From positions 28,669 through 92,668 of the forward strand of contig JAETQR010000013.1 of assembly GCA_021770615.1 (NCBI GenBank): DNA of 64,000 nucleotides, given 5' to 3'. The position numbers and the translations under genes are program-made. Origin of the DNA: Lachnospiraceae bacterium (GTDB lineage: Bacteria; Bacillota_A; Clostridia; Lachnospirales; Lachnospiraceae). Under the pieces are notes generated by a model that was given only the letters and a program-made list of their open reading frames with translations, was not told where the DNA came from and made no database searches. This document shows positions 18,242 through 27,086 of the stretch, one piece after another (position 1 is the first letter of the stretch; each line of letters starts with the position of its first letter).

Positions 18242-19063
18242 TCATTTGCGGTTCAATTTGCTCCGCATTTTTTCATAAAACCCAACATCTCCAAGGCAGA
18301 CTACATCAAAAAATTCTCTGGCCTTTTGGATATAAACCTGATCTCCGGTCTTCGCACTCCACAAACTCTCGCCGTCACAGCGCACAGAAGCTTCATCTAC
18401 ATAGCTTTCCCTCGTCTTTTCCACCCGGACCATGATCCTGTCTTCAGAAGAAACGACCAGGCTCCGCTTGTTTAACGAGTGCGGACAGATCGGCGTGATA
18501 ACAAGCGCCTCCATATTTGGTGAGAGCACAGGACCACCGGCAGACAGATTATAGGCTGTGGAACCTGTCGGAGTGGCAACGATCACTCCGTCCGCTACAT
18601 ACGTATCGAGCAATTCGTCATTGACCCAGACACTGGTCGTGATCATCCTTCCAATGTCTTTTTTTCCGACGATGATCTCATTCACTGCGAGACTTTTTTC
18701 TTTCACGGCTCCGACAGAACCGGTCAGTATCATTCTCTTTTCGATATTATACCGCCCTGACAGCACCATATCCAACGCCGGGTAGATACGTGGCGTCTCG
18801 ACTTCTGTAAGAAATCCAAGCGTGCCAAGATTGACACCGAGGATCGGAATATTTTTCCCGGCAATTTTTTTTGCCACCTGGATCACCGTTCCGTCTCCTC
18901 CCAGAACGATTGCCATATTCGTATCTTCCTCCAGACAAAAATTGTCTTTATGCCTACATATTTTAACACAACTTTCGGATTTTTCCAAATACGACTTTAT
19001 TTCCTTCGCTACCGAAAGCTCGGCATCCTTTTCTTCATTCACGATCAGGCAAATCTTTTTCAC
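18242..19063 (-). CDS. nadK: NAD kinase
   Basis: The protein has 273 residues with a GTG start at 19063 preceded by GGAGGG. It carries the GGDGT motif at residues 55-59 and GVNLGTLGFL for nucleotide binding. The ATPTGSTAYNLSAGG segment shapes the NAD site. It phosphorylates NAD to NADP in the cytoplasm. It is part of the tlyA-nadK-argR string conserved in Firmicutes. Confidence 0.96.
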   Translation of the reverse strand: MKKICLIVNEEKDAELSVAKEIKSYLEKSESCVKICRHKDNFCLEEDTNMAIVLGGDGTVIQVAKKIAGKNIPILGVNLGTLGFLTEVETPRIYPALDMVLSGRYNIEKRMILTGSVGAVKEKSLAVNEIIVGKKDIGRMITTSVWVNDELLDTYVADGVIVATPTGSTAYNLSAGGPVLSPNMEALVITPICPHSLNKRSLVVSSEDRIMVRVEKTRESYVDEASVRCDGESLWSAKTGDQVYIQKAREFFDVVCLGDVGFYEKMRSKLNRK

Positions 19064-19111
19064 TGCCGTCCCTCCATTTTTATGTTCTACGTAAGTAGTA
19101 TTTGATGTCTA

Positions 19112-19999
19112 TCATAAATCTTCGGCATGCTTTACCGTTTTATGCTGTGCCTCGTCCACGACCTGTTTTATTTTTTCGCTCCATTCTGAAATGGTTTCAT
19201 CAAAATTATGTTCTTCATTTGTAGTACCTTTTTTTATGTACAGAAGATACTCAATATTTCCCTCCGGCCCCCGGATCGGAGAATAGTCTAGCCCGCAGAT
19301 CAAAAATCCAAGGCTTCTCGCATAAGAGATCACCGAATGGATCACTTCCTCATGAACATCCTTATCCCGGACAACTCCCTTTTTTCCGACCTTCTCCCTG
19401 CCAGCCTCAAACTGCGGTTTGATCAGGCACACCATCGAAGCGTCCTCCTTCATCAGTTCCCAAACCGGCAAAAGAACCTTCGTCAAAGAAATAAAAGCGA
19501 CGTCAATCGAGACAAAATCCACTGACTCCCCGATATCCTCCGGTGTCACATAACGTATATTCGTCTGTTCCATCGCACGTACCCGCTCATCCTGGCGAAG
19601 TTTCCATGCGAGCTGGTTCGTCCCTACATCCACAGCATAGACAAACCTGGCGCCATTCTGGAGCATACAATCCGTAAATCCACCGGTAGACGAACCCACG
19701 TCCATACACACACAATCCCCGAGACAAATCGGAAACACCTGAAGCGCCTTGTCAAGCTTATAACCGCCCCGGCTCACAAACTTTAGTTTTTTGCCCCGGA
19801 TCTCAATATATACATCTTCCGGAAACTTCTGCCCGGCCTTATCTTCCCTCTGGTCGTTCACGAACACATTGCCTGTCATGATGACTGCCTTTGCCTTCTC
19901 CCTCGACTCTACAAGTCCCCGGTTTACAAGCAGTACATCAAGGCGTTCTTTCAGAACGCCTCTTCGCTCCCTTTGGAGCGATTTGCGCTCCTTATCCAT
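19112..19999 (-). CDS. tlyA: TlyA family rRNA methyltransferase / hemolysin-like protein
   Basis: The start was set at ATG 19999, eight bases after the dxs stop; the open frame extends further upstream but only inside dxs. An S4 RNA-binding domain (ERLDVLLVNRGLVESREKAK) is followed by an FtsJ-like methyltransferase domain (CMDVGSSTGGFTDCMLQNGA, then KPQFEAGREKVGKKG). TlyA methylates 2'-O positions in 16S and 23S rRNA in mycobacteria. Most relatives begin just before K-ERLDVLL. Here 15 extra residues precede that point and are encoded by a string of small hairpins (19941-19991), so the exact start is uncertain. Confidence 0.92.
   Translation of the reverse strand: MDKERKSLQRERRGVLKERLDVLLVNRGLVESREKAKAVIMTGNVFVNDQREDKAGQKFPEDVYIEIRGKKLKFVSRGGYKLDKALQVFPICLGDCVCMDVGSSTGGFTDCMLQNGARFVYAVDVGTNQLAWKLRQDERVRAMEQTNIRYVTPEDIGESVDFVSIDVAFISLTKVLLPVWELMKEDASMVCLIKPQFEAGREKVGKKGVVRDKDVHEEVIHSVISYARSLGFLICGLDYSPIRGPEGNIEYLLYIKKGTTNEEHNFDETISEWSEKIKQVVDEAQHKTVKHAEDL
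19941..19991. repeat. Back-to-back hairpins inside the 5' end of tlyA
   Basis: AGGCGTTCT/AGAACGCCT (19941-19961) lies next to CGCTCC/GGAGCG (19965-19980), and the latter GGAGCG can also pair with CGCTCC at 19986-19991. All arms are perfect. They cover the codons for the non-conserved N-terminal extension of TlyA. Confidence 0.65.
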
Positions 20000-20006
20000 A
20001 ATAATC

Positions 20007-21947
20007 TCATCCCTCTTCCAATAACTCCAAAATCTTTTCTGCCACACTCTCTGCGTCCATACCATAGCGCTCATACAATTCTTCCGGCGCCCCATGCTCC
20101 ACAAAATGATCCCGGATTGAAATATTCAGGAATTTTTCCGGAATAACGTCATGTTCCACAAACATCGCCTCTGCCTGCTGCCCAAAGCCTCCTGTCTGCT
20201 CGTTATCTTCTATTGTAACCGTCACTGTATGTTTTGGAACGAGCCGGCAGATCATCTCCTCATCAAACGGTTTTAAAAACCTCATGTTTACAACCGTACA
20301 ATCATAGCCTTTTTCTCCGAGCAGGCGCGCCGCATCCACTGCGGTCTTCACCATATTCCCAACAGCAAAGAAAACGACATCTCCGCCGATCCCGCTCTCG
20401 CCTGCATGACGGAACGAAGTACGGATCCGCTCGCCTTTCGCAAAAATAACACTGGCACGTCCCCGTTCCAACGGTTCATGAAATCCGCCTTCTTCCAAAA
20501 AACCATACACTTCCCCGCGCGGATACCGGACAGCCACCGGTCCGTCAGACGCATAGGCAAAATCCAGGCACATCTTAAGTTCCTCGCCGTCCATCGGCGA
20601 AAGTACCGTCATATTCGGAATGGAAGTCAGATAAGAAATATCAAAGATCCCCTGATGGGTATCCCCGTCTCTTCCCACGATCCCGCTCCGGTCCACTGCA
20701 AAAATGATCGGCAGTTCGTTCAGGCAGATATCATGGATGATCTGGTCATACGCACGCTGCAAAAAAGTCGAATAGATCGATATGACCGGACGCAGTCCCC
20801 CTGACACAAGCCCGGCAGAAAACGTCACCGCATGCTCTTCTGCGATGCCCACATCGAAAAAGCGCTCCGGAAATTCTTCTGCAAATTTTTTTACACCGGT
20901 ACCATCCGGCATCGCTGCGCACACGGAGACAAGCTCCGGACACTGTTTCCCTTTTTCAAGCATCCAATCGCCAAACACATCGGTATACGTCGTTCCACCA
21001 TTCTCTAATGTCTCACCCGTCTTCGGATTAAATCTGCCGACGCCATGAAATACAGATGGATTTTTTTCAGCCGGTATATAGCCCTTTCCCTTCTTTGTGA
21101 CGACATGCACGAGAACCGGCCGGTTTTTGATCCGGGAAGCCGCCTGGAATGCACTCACCATATTTTCGATATTATGGCCGTCGATCGGTCCCACATAAAT
21201 AATGCCCATTTCCTCAAATAGCATTCCGGGTACAAAAAGATGTTTCAGCGAATTTTTAGCATTCTTGATCGTCTCAGCCATCGTCGTACCACCATTTGGT
21301 ATCCGGTCAAGACGCTCCTCGATATTGATCTTCAGATTATTATACTTCGGGTTTGTCCTCATTTTTCCAAGATAATTTGACATTCCACCTACATTTTTAG
21401 AAATCGACATTTTGTTATCGTTTAATACGATGATGATATTCGATTTCATCTGCTCCGCATTGTTGAGAGCCTCAAAAGCCATTCCTCCGGAAAGGGCGCC
21501 ATCGCCGATGACCGCCACGACCTTTTCATCCCCACCTTGTATATCTCTTGCCTTCGCCATTCCGAGTGCAACCGAAAGAGACGTGGAGCTGTGGCCTGTA
21601 TTAAAGGTATCCGCCGGATTTTCACTTACTTTTGGGAAACCGCTGAGTCCATCCAGTGTACGGAGCGTTCCGAATTTTTTATTTCGTCCGGTCAAAAGCT
21701 TATGGACATATGACTGGTGTCCCACATCCCAGATCAGCTTGTCCTTTGGAAAATCCAAAAACAGGTGCAACGCCATCGTAAGCTCTACTACTCCGAGATT
21801 CGGTGCCAGATGCCCCCCGGTTTTCCCGATGCTTTTCACCAGCCTCACCCGGATTTCTTTCGCAAGCTTCCGGTAATCTTCCGGTGCAATATTCTTTATA
21901 TCATTTTCCTTCTCGATCGTACTCAATAAAGTGTTCAATATTTTCAC
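20007..21947 (-). CDS. dxs: 1-deoxy-D-xylulose-5-phosphate synthase
   Basis: The protein has 646 residues with a GTG start at 21947 preceded by AGGAAAAGA. It condenses pyruvate and glyceraldehyde-3-phosphate with thiamine diphosphate, the first step of the MEP isoprenoid pathway. Visible are GGHLAPNLGVVELT with the catalytic-region His, WDVGHQSYVHKLLTGR, GDGALSGGMAFEALNNA as the ThDP motif, and DRSGIVGRDGDTHQG in the pyrimidine domain. It follows ispA, giving two isoprenoid genes in a row. Confidence 0.97.
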   Translation of the reverse strand: MKILNTLLSTIEKENDIKNIAPEDYRKLAKEIRVRLVKSIGKTGGHLAPNLGVVELTMALHLFLDFPKDKLIWDVGHQSYVHKLLTGRNKKFGTLRTLDGLSGFPKVSENPADTFNTGHSSTSLSVALGMAKARDIQGGDEKVVAVIGDGALSGGMAFEALNNAEQMKSNIIIVLNDNKMSISKNVGGMSNYLGKMRTNPKYNNLKINIEERLDRIPNGGTTMAETIKNAKNSLKHLFVPGMLFEEMGIIYVGPIDGHNIENMVSAFQAASRIKNRPVLVHVVTKKGKGYIPAEKNPSVFHGVGRFNPKTGETLENGGTTYTDVFGDWMLEKGKQCPELVSVCAAMPDGTGVKKFAEEFPERFFDVGIAEEHAVTFSAGLVSGGLRPVISIYSTFLQRAYDQIIHDICLNELPIIFAVDRSGIVGRDGDTHQGIFDISYLTSIPNMTVLSPMDGEELKMCLDFAYASDGPVAVRYPRGEVYGFLEEGGFHEPLERGRASVIFAKGERIRTSFRHAGESGIGGDVVFFAVGNMVKTAVDAARLLGEKGYDCTVVNMRFLKPFDEEMICRLVPKHTVTVTIEDNEQTGGFGQQAEAMFVEHDVIPEKFLNISIRDHFVEHGAPEELYERYGMDAESVAEKILELLEEG

Positions 21948-21958
21948 TCTTTTCCTGA

Positions 21959-22852
21959 TTATTTATCCCGGTCTGTCAACCAGTTCATAAGGGCCGGAAG
22001 AAACTCACCGCCATCACCTGCAGCTCTCAGACATTTCAATGCTTCTTCTGTATATTCTGTCACCTTCTGCCTGGACAGATCAATACCATGGATCGCCGCA
22101 TACGTGGACTTTTCATTTTTCTCATCTGAATGGACCGGTTTCCCAATCTTCTCTTCGTCGCCAATGATATCCAGTATATCATCCTGGATCTGAAACGCAA
22201 TACCAAGATTTTTGCCCGCCTGCTCAAGTTTCCTGACGGTATCCTCTGTGGCGCCGGCTAAGATCCCTCCGATCATAAACGCCGCCTCCAAAAGTGCAGA
22301 CGTCTTTGTCTCATAGACAAAAAACAATGTCTTCTCATCGACAAAATGTCCGTTCTCTTCCACATCCACAACCTGGCCGCCGACCATGCCGTACATCCCG
22401 GCCTTTTTCCCGAGGATCCGAAGCGCCTCCGCCACACAGTATGGTTCTGCGCTGCTGTCAAAAGCACGGAATGCCGTTTCATACGCAAAATTCAAGAGGG
22501 CATCTCCCGCAAGGATCCCCATCGCCTCACCAAACTTTTTATGTGTCGTAAGCTCTCCCCGGCGGTAATCATCGTTATCCATCGCCGGCAGGTCATCGTG
22601 TACAAGAGAATACGTATGAATCATCTCGAGCGCAGCCATAAACGGCCCGATCGCCGTTATTTCTGAGCCGCCGCACATCCGGTATGCCTCCCGCATGATG
22701 ATCGGCCGAAGCCTCTTTCCTCCCACACGGATACTGTAATTTACCGCTGAAAAAATCGTTTTCTGGTATCCCATCTCCTCCGGCAGATAACAGCCGATCA
22801 CCTTATCTGCCTGTGCTGTCCTTTCTGCCAGTACCTGTTCAAAATTATTCAT
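21959..22852 (-). CDS. ispA: Polyprenyl (farnesyl/geranyl) diphosphate synthase
   Basis: The protein is about 297 residues. ATG 22852 is preferred over 22858 because GAGGG is eight bases upstream. The first Asp-rich motif is DDLPAMDNDD, followed by RRGELTTHKKFGE. The second is FQIQDDILDIIGD. Both chelate magnesium around the allylic diphosphate. The start overlaps the xseB stop, giving the conserved xseA-xseB-ispA-dxs order. It probably makes farnesyl diphosphate for bactoprenol and quinone-type products. Confidence 0.95.
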   Translation of the reverse strand: MNNFEQVLAERTAQADKVIGCYLPEEMGYQKTIFSAVNYSIRVGGKRLRPIIMREAYRMCGGSEITAIGPFMAALEMIHTYSLVHDDLPAMDNDDYRRGELTTHKKFGEAMGILAGDALLNFAYETAFRAFDSSAEPYCVAEALRILGKKAGMYGMVGGQVVDVEENGHFVDEKTLFFVYETKTSALLEAAFMIGGILAGATEDTVRKLEQAGKNLGIAFQIQDDILDIIGDEEKIGKPVHSDEKNEKSTYAAIHGIDLSRQKVTEYTEEALKCLRAAGDGGEFLPALMNWLTDRDK

Positions 22853-23045
22853 CTTCATTGCCCTCAGTTTCCTTCTTCATCAAAATCTCAATCTTTTTTT
22901 CTACCCGGTCGATCGCCTTATTTCCCTGCATCACAAGTTTCATTCCGTGGGAAAATGTCTCATAAGCCTCCTCTAACGAAAGCTTTTCATTTTCCATCTT
23001 ATCCACTGTCTGCTCCAACTGCTCCATGATCTCTTCGAGTTCCAT
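22845..23045 (-). CDS. xseB: Exodeoxyribonuclease VII small subunit
   Basis: The protein has 66 residues and is all-helical: LEEIMEQLEQTVDKMENEKLSLEEAYETFSHGMKL matches the XseB family closely. It binds XseA to form exonuclease VII, which degrades single-stranded DNA in both directions. It overlaps ispA at its 3' end and follows xseA by 35 bp. Confidence 0.94.
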   Translation of the reverse strand: MELEEIMEQLEQTVDKMENEKLSLEEAYETFSHGMKLVMQGNKAIDRVEKKIEILMKKETEGNEDE

Positions 23046-23080
23046 ACGATACCAGCCTTTCTTTCTGACCGATTCGGCCT

Positions 23081-24292
23081 TTATTTTCCGGAGGAAACAA
23101 CCTCCAAAACCTCTGTCTTTACTGTACCATCCGCCAAAGTGATATCCACACGGTCTCCCGGTGCAACCCGTTCCACACGGTCTATCATCTTTCCATCCTG
23201 TCCAGAAACATACGCAAACCCACTCTCCAGCCTCTTTAGCGGAGACATTCCGTCGAGCCTCCCGGCAAGTACATTCAACTTATATTTGGAGTCACCGAGG
23301 ATTTTTTCCATCTGCTTAAAAAGCTTGTCCTCCATATCAGCCACATACTGTCGTTTCTGGATCACCTGATTTCCGGGATTATATATCTTCAACTGTTTTT
23401 CACGATATAAAAGTGCCTGTTTCGCCGCATCGCTCCGGTCAAATATATTACGGAGCATCCTCTCTTTGTATAAATAAAGCTCCTCCAGCACACTTCTCAC
23501 CTCATACACGACAAGTTCCGCTGCCGCTGAAGGAGTGGGAGCCCTCAGATCTGCTACATAATCAGCAATCGTCGTATCCGTCTCATGTCCCACCGCTGAG
23601 ACGACCGGCGTCCTGCACTCATAGATCGCCTGCGCTGTATTTTCTTCATTGAACGCCCAAAGATCCTCGATGGATCCTCCGCCTCTGCCGACGATGATAA
23701 CGTCCACACCAAGTTTATCCAGACACTGTATCCCCCGGACGATCGTATCGGATGCGCCCTCGCCCTGCACCTTTGCCGGGTAGAGGATAAGCTGGACATA
23801 CGGATTTCGCCGTGACGATATATTGATCATATCCTGGATCGCCGCCCCGGTCTCTGCCGTGACGATCCCGACCCGCTTTACAAAGCGGGGAAGAGACTTT
23901 TTATGGCTCTCAGAAAAATATCCCTTCTGCTCTAGCTTCTTCTTTAACTGCTCATATTTTTCATACAGAACGCCGTCCCCGGCAAGCGTGATCTTTTTTG
24001 CATACAGTTGATATTTTCCATCTCTCTCATACACGCTTATCGTCCCGCCGATCACGACCTCCTGCCCGTCAGACAGCCGGAAATCAAGCCCCCTGCGGTC
24101 TCCGGCAAACATCACACAGGCGATGGCCGAAGAGCGGTCCTTCAACGTAAAATAAATATGCCCGGAACTGTGGTATTTGCAATTTGAGATCTCACCTTTC
24201 ACAAAAACAACCGACAGGGCATATTCTCTTGAAAACATATTTTTAATATACTGGTTGATCGCTGAAACAGAATATACTTGTCCTCTAGTCAT
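23081..24292 (-). CDS. xseA: Exodeoxyribonuclease VII large subunit
   Basis: The protein has 403 residues from ATG 24292, overlapping nusB by 8 bp. An N-terminal OB-fold (VSAINQYIKNMF, then FVKGEISNCKYHSSGHIYFTLKD) is followed by the catalytic domain. That domain has VGRGGGSIEDLWAFNEE and HETDTTIADYVADLRAPTPSAAAEL, the family signature. Length is within the usual 390-450. Confidence 0.96.
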   Translation of the reverse strand: MTRGQVYSVSAINQYIKNMFSREYALSVVFVKGEISNCKYHSSGHIYFTLKDRSSAIACVMFAGDRRGLDFRLSDGQEVVIGGTISVYERDGKYQLYAKKITLAGDGVLYEKYEQLKKKLEQKGYFSESHKKSLPRFVKRVGIVTAETGAAIQDMINISSRRNPYVQLILYPAKVQGEGASDTIVRGIQCLDKLGVDVIIVGRGGGSIEDLWAFNEENTAQAIYECRTPVVSAVGHETDTTIADYVADLRAPTPSAAAELVVYEVRSVLEELYLYKERMLRNIFDRSDAAKQALLYREKQLKIYNPGNQVIQKRQYVADMEDKLFKQMEKILGDSKYKLNVLAGRLDGMSPLKRLESGFAYVSGQDGKMIDRVERVAPGDRVDITLADGTVKTEVLEVVSSGK

Positions 24293-24683
24293 TTACAATA
24301 TTCCCCAACATTCCATTAATAAAGGAAGCTCCTCCTTCAGCACCATATTTCTTTCCGAGTTCTACTGCTTCATTGACCGCTACCCCGACCGGGATATCGT
24401 CATCATACAAAGCCTCGTATACTGCCAGACGGAGTATCGCAAGCTCTTCCTTTCCGATCCGGTCGATTTTCCAGCCCTTTGAATGACTGGATATCGCAGA
24501 ATCAATCTCCTGCAGGCAATCGCCGATCTTTTCAAGCCGCATCAACATATATTCCTTTTCTTTTTCCTCAATATCGTGGGTCAGAAAATAAGTGCCTAAC
24601 TGCTCTTCAAACTCTGCCTCTCCATAAAATTCTCTCTGAAAAAGCAGCACAAAAAGCTGCTCCCTGACTTCTCTTCTGGTCAT
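24285..24683 (-). CDS. nusB: Transcription antitermination factor NusB
   Basis: The protein is about 132 residues from ATG 24683, which has GAGGA upstream. The longer open frame reaches into the hairpin cluster and its extra residues do not look like NusB. It begins MTRREVREQLFVLLFQREFY and ends VAVNEAVELGKKYGAEGGASFINGMLGNI, typical of the all-helical RNA-binding fold. NusB with NusE binds boxA of rRNA leaders. A stem CTCA/TGAG (24690-24701) includes its ribosome-binding site. Confidence 0.95.
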   Translation of the reverse strand: MTRREVREQLFVLLFQREFYGEAEFEEQLGTYFLTHDIEEKEKEYMLMRLEKIGDCLQEIDSAISSHSKGWKIDRIGKEELAILRLAVYEALYDDDIPVGVAVNEAVELGKKYGAEGGASFINGMLGNIVND

Positions 24684-24689
24684 AAAATC

Positions 24690-24852
24690 CTCATTTCTGA
24701 GCAACTTGTTGCGAAGATGGCGATACATAATTGCTTTTGCAATTATGAGAAAGCTGCGAATGCAGTTTCTCATCTGCCATCAAAGCTATTTGTTTTTGCT
24801 CAGAAACAAATAGCCGTGTGAAAAATAAGTGCATCAGCATTATTTTTCACAC
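24690..24852. repeat. Cluster of six perfect or near-perfect hairpins between asp23 and nusB
   Basis: In the 343-bp gap the following stems abut one another: CTCA/TGAG (24690-24701), GCAAC/GTTGC (24701-24712), ATAATTGC/GCAATTAT (24727-24746), GAGAAA-CTGC/GCAG-TTTCTC with one bulge (24747-24771), an 11-bp stem (24785-24814) and a 13-bp stem (24816-24852). GATGGC/GCCATC (24716-24721 with 24776-24781) encloses two of them. The rest of the gap (24853-25026) shows no gene. Confidence 0.75.
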
Positions 24853-25026
24853 TGATCTCCTAAATGTCTCTTTTCACAGGCCGGCAATGACAATCCAGGC
24901 CCGGTTCCGTCCTGCGCCAACTATAAAACAACATTGAGCTAACGCAATCAGGCGGTGCTGCTTTGATCCTGCCTCAAATCCACACCACCTGATCACAGGG
25001 CAACGGCAAAACCGCCCCCTCTGCTC

Positions 25027-25395
25027 TTATTCCTTATCCGGTGAAGCAATTCCGGCGATCCTGACATTTACTTTTGTCACCTCAAGGCCGGTCATGTTGT
25101 TTATCGCCTGCGAAACCTTCTCCTGTACCTTTGCAGATACTTTCGGAATACTGTAACCAAATCTCATATTTACCGCGATATCCAATTCTGCTTTATCGTC
25201 TGTTATGTCCACTTTTACTCCTTTGGAATGGTTCTTGACACCAAATTTTCCGGCGATGTCATTGATCCCATTTCCCACCATGGACTCAATCCCTTCTACT
25301 TCCGAAGCTGATATCCCTGCGATCGCCGACACTACCTCGCTCGCGATCTGAACCTCACCAATACTATCTTCTGTACCAAATACATCTTTCGCCAT
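25027..25395 (-). CDS. Asp23/Gls24 family envelope stress protein
   Basis: The protein is about 122 residues from ATG 25395, with GAGGTG upstream. The Asp23 domain is seen in GEVQIASEVVSAIAGISASEVEGI and KVDITDDKAELDIAVNMRFGYSIP, then VQEKVSQAINNMTGLEVTKVNVRI. The family (like YqhY in Bacillus) lies between the spoIIIA operon and nusB in many Firmicutes. YqhY is thought to influence acetyl-CoA carboxylase and membrane lipid homeostasis; the role here is by analogy. Confidence 0.92.
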   Translation of the reverse strand: MAKDVFGTEDSIGEVQIASEVVSAIAGISASEVEGIESMVGNGINDIAGKFGVKNHSKGVKVDITDDKAELDIAVNMRFGYSIPKVSAKVQEKVSQAINNMTGLEVTKVNVRIAGIASPDKE

Positions 25396-25468
25396 ATCTG
25401 TCACCTCATTTGTCACAAAACTATATATCTGCCAAAAAAGCATATATACAGTTTATAGTTTACCACAT

Positions 25469-26176
25469 TCATCCTTTTTTGCCAACAGGAGAAATAACAA
25501 TTTTATCGGATGCACATTCTGATTTTCGTTTCACGACGTCTTCGATCTGTGCAATCTGCTGTTCTGTGAGGCTTTCTGCATTCACGATGACGTCCACACT
25601 GTCATCTACGATCGTGACTACCACATCCTGAAAGCCCTTTGCCGCAAGCAGATTTTCCGTCGCTGTTTCCTTTTCATTGACCGCTGTCATCGCAACGATT
25701 TCATTCATCGCCTTTTCCTTCTGTGCCTCAGATGCGCTGTCGCTGTTCACAAGTTCCAGAAGCGTCTCTTTATTTTTGGCCCTTGTCTGCTCTCTGGAAA
25801 GTTTCGCCGCCTCAAAATAATCACCAGTCACAGTATTGTTTACAAGTACTGCTTCCCCGGCATTTTCTTTGGAAGCGATATCCTCATCGGATATATCCGT
25901 CACGGCATCATCCGCCACTTCACTGTCCGCCACCTCGTCTGCTGCATTTCCTGTCGCCGCGGCCTGTGAAACGCTTTCCGCTGTCTGGTTTTCTGTCTCC
26001 GCATCTTCCGGCACAGTACCATCCGTACCACCTTCTGCCACATTTTCCGCATCCTGCTGGTTTAACACACCCACTGCGAGCTCACTATCATCCGTAAGGC
26101 TCAAATATCCGGCAAGTGCTACCATGACTACCAGTGCCGTTATAATAATCTGATTTTTGCGCAAAAGTTTTTTCAC
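25469..26176 (-). CDS. spoIIIAH: Stage III sporulation protein AH
   Basis: The protein has 235 residues; its GTG start shares one base with the spoIIIAG stop and has AGGAGG seven bases upstream. One N-terminal membrane helix is followed by a long Ala/Glu-rich linker. The C-terminal ring-forming domain has the segments AKLSREQTRAKNKETLLELVNS and ENLLAAKGFQDVVVTIVDDSVDVIV. SpoIIIAH pairs with forespore SpoIIQ to build the channel between mother cell and forespore. The linker of roughly 80 residues is longer than in Bacillus subtilis. Confidence 0.94.
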   Translation of the reverse strand: MKKLLRKNQIIITALVVMVALAGYLSLTDDSELAVGVLNQQDAENVAEGGTDGTVPEDAETENQTAESVSQAAATGNAADEVADSEVADDAVTDISDEDIASKENAGEAVLVNNTVTGDYFEAAKLSREQTRAKNKETLLELVNSDSASEAQKEKAMNEIVAMTAVNEKETATENLLAAKGFQDVVVTIVDDSVDVIVNAESLTEQQIAQIEDVVKRKSECASDKIVISPVGKKG

Positions 26177-26724
26177 TACTTTGCCTCCTTACTTTTCATT
26201 ACTTTAATTTTATGACTCTCGACAGAAAATAATGCAGAAATGCCATCTATAATTTCTCTCTGGACAGCTGCCTTATCTCCGCCCGCACACACGATCAGGA
26301 TTCCCTCGATCTGCGGCTCCACCTCCCGGATCACATAGGGAGATGTATTGTCATTTTCATCCTGTATGAGAACGGTCTCTTCTTCACGCCGTTCTGCCTC
26401 TATCTTATTGTCCTTTAATGTCACCTTCTCTTTCGATGCCCGCAGCGTGATCATCACGTCCACATCACCGACCCCATCAACTTTTTCAAGGATCGACCGA
26501 ACCTGCTCCTCCATCATATTCCGATAATTCTGAAGATCGTCCCCCGGCTCGCTCTCCTCCCGGATCGATGTACTCTTTTCCGGATCGGTCTCTTTTTTTT
26601 CAAACAGATTCCCACAGGAGATCAAAAGGAGCAGCACTCCGGAAAGGATTACGATCAGAATCTTTACCGGTCCGGCATTCTGAATGATTTCTTTGATCTT
26701 TTCCGTCAGCTCATCTCTCTTCAT
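26176..26724 (-). CDS. spoIIIAG: Stage III sporulation protein AG
   Basis: The protein is about 182 residues; ATG 26724 is used, although a GTG one codon earlier is possible. One membrane helix (about 18-38) is followed by a ring-building motif domain: VRSILEKVDGVGDVDVMITLRAS and EPQIEGILIVCAGGDKAAVQ. SpoIIIAG assembles a large ring in the mother-cell membrane facing the forespore. It overlaps spoIIIAF by 14 bp. Confidence 0.94.
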   Translation of the reverse strand: MKRDELTEKIKEIIQNAGPVKILIVILSGVLLLLISCGNLFEKKETDPEKSTSIREESEPGDDLQNYRNMMEEQVRSILEKVDGVGDVDVMITLRASKEKVTLKDNKIEAERREEETVLIQDENDNTSPYVIREVEPQIEGILIVCAGGDKAAVQREIIDGISALFSVESHKIKVMKSKEAK

Positions 26725-27031
26725 CACTATTTTCTCCTTCCCCGTTCCATTCCCGCTGTAGCATTTCCTCCCGCTTCTCCCCGATCATCCGGAGCTCGTC
26801 CTCATCAAATCGTTTTTCCGTTTCAAGTACGTTCTGCTCCAATACATCATCTAAAAATGTATCTCCTGTAAACCACGAAAATAACGGCATCATTACAAGC
26901 AGGATCACGATCAGTCCCTCGATAAACCGAAAATATCTGGCATACTTGGATCTGGAAAAAAGATTTGATATGATTGAAAATAAAAGAATGAATATCGTAA
27001 CATTTTTTACTGCATGAAGGATTTCATCCAT
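26711..27031 (-). CDS. spoIIIAF: Stage III sporulation protein AF
   Basis: The protein has 106 residues with two membrane helices (about 8-22 and 32-52) and a short charged C-terminus. This is shorter than Bacillus SpoIIIAF (about 200), as in other Clostridia. Position between spoIIIAE and spoIIIAG and the opening segment MDEILHAVKNVTIFILLFSI support the call. Confidence 0.88.
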   Translation of the reverse strand: MDEILHAVKNVTIFILLFSIISNLFSRSKYARYFRFIEGLIVILLVMMPLFSWFTGDTFLDDVLEQNVLETEKRFDEDELRMIGEKREEMLQREWNGEGENSDEER

Positions 27032-27086
27032 TTTTTATCCCCCTTTCCCGGCTTATTACTACAGGCGTCATTCCCTGCAATTTCCT

